NCBI RefSeq assembly: GCF_028649535.1
Contig: NZ_JAQSJE010000009.1
Coordinates: 339,388-403,387 of the forward strand
Origin: Mannheimia cairinae
GTDB lineage: Bacteria > Pseudomonadota > Gammaproteobacteria > Enterobacterales > Pasteurellaceae
DNA: 64,000 bases
Direction: 5' to 3'
Made by a program: the position numbers and the translations under genes. Under the pieces are notes generated by a model that worked only from the letters and a program-made list of their open reading frames with translations, was not told where the DNA came from and did not search any database. Below, in pieces: positions 60,146 to 64,000 of the stretch; position 1 is the stretch's first letter, and every line of letters starts with the position of its first letter.

Positions 60146-61876
60146 ATGCTAAAACGCTTACACACTTTATTACCAACTAACTCTCGCCAATACCGAGAAG
60201 AAACCTCACAACGCATTACGTGGGGTCATTGGTTTGCACTCTTTAATATCGTGTTAGCGTTGTTAATTTCTTCTCGTTATGCATTCAATGCAGACTGGCC
60301 AAATACACTTATCGGCAGACTCTATTTCTTTATTAGCCTATTTGGTCATTTCAGTTTTGTTGTTTTTGCTGGCTTTCTGCTTATTCTCTTTCCTTTAGGT
60401 TTTTTGATTAAAAACGACCGAACCTACCGAGGGCTTTCGGTTATTCTTGCCACTATTGGACAAACAGTCTTATTAGTAGATACAGAAGTTTTTAAGCGAT
60501 TTTATCTGCATTTATCACCGCTTGTATGGGATTTATTAGTTAATCCGGAAGAAGGCGAATTAACCCGAAAATGGCAGTTACTATTTGTGCCAATGCCACT
60601 CATTTTATTAGCTGAAATGATCTATTCTCGTTGGTGCTGGCAAAAGCTCCGCAGTTTTAGCCGCCAAAAATGGGGGAAATATGTTGCACTCTTTTTCCTT
60701 ATTAGCTTTACTGCAACTCATCTTATTTATGCCTGGGCAGATATGAATGCCTACCGCCCGATTACCGCTCAAAAAGCAAATTATCCGTTGTCATATCCTA
60801 TGACCGCTCGTAGCTTTTTAGAAAAGCACGGACTGATTGATCGTGAAGAATTTAATCAAGAAATTGAAGAAAGCGGACGTTTAGATAGTTTCTATCTAGA
60901 TTATCCAAAACATCACTTAGTTGCGACAAAACAACCCAAAACGAATATTTTATTTATTAATCTCTCAGGGTTATCGCCTCAAGCTATTAATGCAGATAAT
61001 ATGCCAAAATTAACTGAAATTGGACAACATTCTCATCGCTTTATGCAACACTACAGTAGTGGGGATAATACCTCTGCAGGCATACTTGGGTTATTTTATA
61101 GCTTAAGTGGTAAATATTTAGACTCTGTTTTAGGGGATAAAACTGCATCTCCATTTATTCACCTACTAAAAGATGCTGACTACCAATTAGGATTGTTTTC
61201 GCATAATGGCTTTGCTGATCCTATTTATCATCAAGCTCTATTTTCTGGCATTTTATTACCATCAGCAAATAATAATCAACAAGCCATAACACAATGGAAA
61301 AATTGGATAACTCAACGCCCTTTAACAAATCCATTTTTTAGTTATCTTGATTTAACATTGCCTAATGCAAACAATCAAGAACAGCAATATAAACTATTAG
61401 ATTGGCAATTTAATGAAATTTGGCAGCATCTGACACAAAATGCGTTACTGGCAAATACGATTATTGTTATTACATCAGATATTGCTAATAGTGCCGATAA
61501 AAATAGCTTTGCTAAAAAGCATATTCAAGTTCCAATGATGATCTACTGGCAAGGTGAAGGTAAACAATACCACTACTTATCTAGCCATTTAGATATTATG
61601 CCAACCTTTATTCAACAGTTATTTGCAGTAAAAAATCCATTACGTGATTATGCTCAAGGAATTGATCTCACTACAGCAAATGAACGGATCTGGATCTTAG
61701 CATCAAATCATAATTGGAATGTGGCTATTATGCCTAATGGCGAGCAATATCATATAGATAGAAAAGGACATTTTAAGAATTTTGATGCCAATGGAAAACT
61801 AGAAAAAAGTGACCGACCACCACTCGCAATATTCTTACAGATGATTCACCAAAGTAATCAATTTATAGCCAAATAA
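60146..61876 (+). CDS. yejM: YejM/LapC (PbgA), inner-membrane regulator of lipopolysaccharide synthesis
   Basis: In E. coli YejM (PbgA/LapC) senses lipopolysaccharide and restrains LapB/FtsH-mediated degradation of LpxC; it is essential there. The 576-residue protein has the family shape: five membrane segments in the first 200 residues, then a periplasmic sulfatase-like domain (LFINLSGLSPQAINADNMPKL, YSSGDNTSAGILGLFYSLSG). The residue aligned with the sulfatase nucleophile lies in the GDNTSAG segment, and the domain is thought to be catalytically degenerate in this family. Ends at a hairpin terminator. Confidence 0.93.
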   Translation: MLKRLHTLLPTNSRQYREETSQRITWGHWFALFNIVLALLISSRYAFNADWPNTLIGRLYFFISLFGHFSFVVFAGFLLILFPLGFLIKNDRTYRGLSVILATIGQTVLLVDTEVFKRFYLHLSPLVWDLLVNPEEGELTRKWQLLFVPMPLILLAEMIYSRWCWQKLRSFSRQKWGKYVALFFLISFTATHLIYAWADMNAYRPITAQKANYPLSYPMTARSFLEKHGLIDREEFNQEIEESGRLDSFYLDYPKHHLVATKQPKTNILFINLSGLSPQAINADNMPKLTEIGQHSHRFMQHYSSGDNTSAGILGLFYSLSGKYLDSVLGDKTASPFIHLLKDADYQLGLFSHNGFADPIYHQALFSGILLPSANNNQQAITQWKNWITQRPLTNPFFSYLDLTLPNANNQEQQYKLLDWQFNEIWQHLTQNALLANTIIVITSDIANSADKNSFAKKHIQVPMMIYWQGEGKQYHYLSSHLDIMPTFIQQLFAVKNPLRDYAQGIDLTTANERIWILASNHNWNVAIMPNGEQYHIDRKGHFKNFDANGKLEKSDRPPLAIFLQMIHQSNQFIAK

Positions 61877-61901
61877 AATATGTAGATAGGTAATAACAAG
61901 C

Positions 61902-61941
61902 AAGGCATACTCATTTTGAACAAGTATGCCTTATTTTATTA
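61902..61941 (+). terminator. yejM terminator
   Basis: AAGGCATACT (61902-61911) pairs with AGTATGCCTT (61923-61932), then ATTTTATT. Confidence 0.88.
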
Positions 61942-62143
61942 ACATATTTCTACTATACAATAGTAAAGATAAAGCATTTTAAAACCAATTAGATTTTTAT
62001 AGTTAGAGCCTGTAGTCCTCCTAAGTTTATTCTTCCCTTCTTGCCTAAACAATTCTACTTCATTAAATTTACAACAAATATTCCCCCTAATTAACACCGT
62101 AAAAAACTTCTATTTTTATTCGTTCGCTTATGCCAAAAATAGA

Positions 62144-62179
62144 CAAAAAAATAGCCCCCTTCTAAAAGAAGAGGGCTAT
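62144..62179 (-). terminator. Adhesin gene terminator
   Basis: ATAGCCC-C-CTTCT (62151-62163) pairs with AGAAG-A-GGGCTAT (62167-62179) with one mismatch; TTTTTTT follows on the minus strand. Confidence 0.85.
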
Positions 62180-62204
62180 ATTATCAGCTAATTACTAGAC
62201 TATA

Positions 62205-64000
62205 TTACCATTGGTAACCAACACCTACTCCTGCACCAACATCACCACGAGTATTTGCATTACCTTGTAATTTCAAGATAACTTTACCGTTGTCACTTGA
62301 ACGAGAGTAACCAACTGCTAATGCACCTTCACCTTTGAAAGTACCTGCTGAAGCTGCTACCATTGATTTACCTGGAATGTAAACTTGTGGTAATGCAGCT
62401 GCTGCATTAGAACCAGCGATACCTGCACGTGCTTCACGGTTGTTACGGTTGATCTTATTATTAAGAGCATTTGCCGTATCTTTTAATTGACCCACATTTA
62501 CAGCATCAGTATCTTTAACACCTGGAGCTACATTAGTGATACGAGTTGGAGCACCGTTTTCACCTGCAACATTCAACTCATTAACACCATCTACTTTATT
62601 TACAGTTGAGCTAATGGTTGTTCCACCAACTTTAACTGTATCAAATTCTGGGTTATTTGATGTTGCCACTTCAACAGTTGAGCCTTTACGTGAAACTTTA
62701 ATGTTTTTGCCACCAGAAACAGTCACTTTACCATTATTATTCACACGTTGAACTCCTTGCTCTGAAGTTTCAGCCACGTTGCCATCAACTGTTAGATCCC
62801 AACCTGTATTTTGCATTGCATTATACAACTGGCTACCATTGATTGCATCTTTACTTGTTGCACTTACATCACCATCTTTCACGTTAGTGATCTTAGAGCC
62901 CGCAGCATTGATGCCATCTTTGGTAACACTTGGACCTTTATTAATGGTTAAACCATTATCATTAACCGTTGTATCGCCAGCTGTTACAGAACCATCTTTT
63001 AAGTTAATGTTTTTCGCTAATTGGATCTCTAATGTATCAGAACCGTTCGCTTTAACATTGATGTTGCCTTCAGCACCCTCAAAAGATTTAGATTTTTCTG
63101 CAGATACTCCCTCACCTTTAATAGTCACTAAACTATTTAGTTTATGAGCGTTCTCTACAGAAGGATCATTACCTGTAAAGCGTAAACCATCATTTAACGT
63201 CGCTACTTGCTCTTTTTCACCATTTGGCTTCTCATAGACAATACGTGTTTTGCTTTCACCGTCAATACCATCATTGCCGTCTAAGCCTTTAGCTCCTTTC
63301 TCCATTGTCATACTACCATTTTTGCCATCCACACCATCTTGACCGTTTACACCATCAATACCGTGGAATACAACTGCATCTTTGGTAATAGTGATACCAT
63401 CTTGACCATCGGCTCCTTTCACACCGATTGAACCATCTTTTCCTGGTTTTCCATCTTTGCCTGGTTTACCACCAACAGAGATGTTATCTGCTAAACCAAA
63501 ATCAATTTGGTTATCCGTTACTGTTGTAATGATATTTTTATCTGTACTAGTAAATTTAACAGTTTCACCTGGTGCTACATTGTCTTCTTCGCCATTATCC
63601 GCAGTAATATTGAAGCCCTTAGAAGCTAACTGTTTCACTTCTTTTAACTGGCTTACATTAACTGCATCTGTATCATCTGTACCAGCGGCAACATTAGTGA
63701 TTTTCTTATCACCAGCATTAATACCACCTTTTGTGATACTTGGACCATTCACAATAGACACACCATTGTCAGTAATAACTGTATCACCAATAGTAATAGA
63801 ACCTTTATCTGTTAAATCAATATCTTTTGATAATTGAATTTCTAAAGTCCCTTCGCCATCAGCAAAAACATTAATATTACCAGCAGCTGACTCAAATAAT
63901 TTAGACTCTGCTAAGCTTACTCCTTCACCTACAATCTTAACTATCGTATTTAACTTATGACGGTTTAGTTTTTCATTATTACCAGTGAAGATTAGACCGT
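62205..64000 (-). CDS. Trimeric autotransporter adhesin (YadA/Hia type), C-terminal part
   Basis: Surface adhesin secreted by the type V-c route; three chains form the outer-membrane barrel. About 600 residues are visible and the frame stays open to the window edge, so the N-terminus is missing (a GTG at 63761 is internal and not the start). The C-terminus is the YadA anchor: neck NREARAGIAGSNAAAALPQ and four strands ending GVGVGYQW. Before it lie head/stalk motifs (ITNVAPGVKDTDAVNVGQL), a Gly-x-y collagen-like stretch (about 63475-63249) and two homologous modules 810 bp apart. It probably mediates attachment to host cells or matrix. Confidence 0.92.
   Translation of the reverse strand, partial: GLIFTGNNEKLNRHKLNTIVKIVGEGVSLAESKLFESAAGNINVFADGEGTLEIQLSKDIDLTDKGSITIGDTVITDNGVSIVNGPSITKGGINAGDKKITNVAAGTDDTDAVNVSQLKEVKQLASKGFNITADNGEEDNVAPGETVKFTSTDKNIITTVTDNQIDFGLADNISVGGKPGKDGKPGKDGSIGVKGADGQDGITITKDAVVFHGIDGVNGQDGVDGKNGSMTMEKGAKGLDGNDGIDGESKTRIVYEKPNGEKEQVATLNDGLRFTGNDPSVENAHKLNSLVTIKGEGVSAEKSKSFEGAEGNINVKANGSDTLEIQLAKNINLKDGSVTAGDTTVNDNGLTINKGPSVTKDGINAAGSKITNVKDGDVSATSKDAINGSQLYNAMQNTGWDLTVDGNVAETSEQGVQRVNNNGKVTVSGGKNIKVSRKGSTVEVATSNNPEFDTVKVGGTTISSTVNKVDGVNELNVAGENGAPTRITNVAPGVKDTDAVNVGQLKDTANALNNKINRNNREARAGIAGSNAAAALPQVYIPGKSMVAASAGTFKGEGALAVGYSRSSDNGKVILKLQGNANTRGDVGAGVGVGYQW
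62841..63998 (-). repeat. Two homologous adhesin modules spaced exactly 810 bp
   Basis: Copy 1 (63998 down to about 63650) reads GLIFTGN, then VKIVGEGVS, GNINVFADG, TLEIQLSK, DNGVSIVNGPSITK, GGINAGDKKITNV. Copy 2 (63188 down to about 62840) reads GLRFTGN, VTIKGEGVS, GNINVKANG, TLEIQLAK, DNGLTINKGPSVTK, DGINAAGSKITNV. Corresponding codons are 810 bp (270 codons) apart at both ends. Confidence 0.85.

Larger units (their letters stand above)
61877..62204. other. Intergenic region between yejM and the adhesin gene
   Basis: 328 bp between convergent genes. Apart from the two terminators listed separately I see only AT-rich sequence and a short TACTAT/ATAGTA inverted repeat near 61950; no gene. 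Confidence 0.7.

Noticed and set aside
63759-63761. Apparent start of the adhesin
   Set aside because: It is an internal GTG; the frame continues without a stop to the window edge and the upstream sequence is homologous to module 2.

Overview
The window is a stretch of chromosome from a low-GC member of the Pasteurellaceae. Gene content and order match that family (udk-dcd, ydfG-trpB-trpA, trpR-mtgA, acrR-acrA-acrB, yejL-yejM). Many copies of the DNA-uptake signal core ACAAGCGGTCA are present. This is the Actinobacillus pleuropneumoniae/Mannheimia/Bibersteinia type, not the Haemophilus influenzae AAGTGCGGT type. The species cannot be fixed from the sequence alone. Almost everything is core chromosome; accessory DNA is limited to a decayed patch behind a tRNA-Val gene, a REP-like palindrome pair, a small cassette between guaB and guaA, and a large surface adhesin at the right edge.

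Layout. 1-2400: mreC (cut by the edge) and mreB, then the amino-acid exporter argO. 2.5-4 kb: udk, dcd and a tiny DUF1328 membrane protein. 4-7.6 kb: metR, asd and the cystine carrier tcyP, all leftward. 7.7-10.8 kb: a leftward operon yaaA / lipoprotein / fieF / DUF2310 that looks devoted to metal or peroxide stress. 10.9-18.3 kb: glmU, then galU, a phosphohexomutase, csrA, alaS and uspA on the minus strand. 18.5-23.2 kb: fnr, fabI, rnb and apaH on the plus strand, followed by tRNA-Val(GAC). 23.3-24.4 kb: about 1 kb without intact genes, holding a dead toxin-antitoxin pair. 24.4-38.5 kb, all leftward: a single-domain malic enzyme, nfsA-rimK, trpR-mtgA, lolA, polA, a YdgA-like protein, ydfG-trpB-trpA, and a NhaC-type transporter preceded by a lysine riboswitch. 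38.9-42.3 kb: hns, purU, sanA and metX. 42.4-59.7 kb, leftward: lysS, rng, a YkvI-like transporter, guaB/guaA split by three genes, a periplasmic 5'-nucleotidase, and acrR-acrA-acrB. 59.9-61.9 kb: yejL-yejM. 62.2-64 kb: the C-terminal part of a trimeric autotransporter adhesin running off the edge.

Regulation is unusually readable here. There is a TrpR operator over the ydfG-trpBA promoter (trpR lies 8 kb away), three MetJ boxes in front of metX, a PurR box next to a strong guaB promoter, an FNR box in front of fnr, and a TetR-type palindrome in front of acrR. A lysine aptamer sits in front of the NhaC-type carrier. Transcription units usually end in clear hairpins, several of them built from inverted pairs of uptake signals.

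No CRISPR array, intact prophage, insertion sequence, rRNA or replication origin was seen. The most unusual points are the guaB-x-y-z-guaA arrangement, five 10-bp repeats in register around the guaA terminator, a lipoprotein signal peptide encoded by a REP-like palindrome pair, and an exact 810-bp module spacing in the adhesin.
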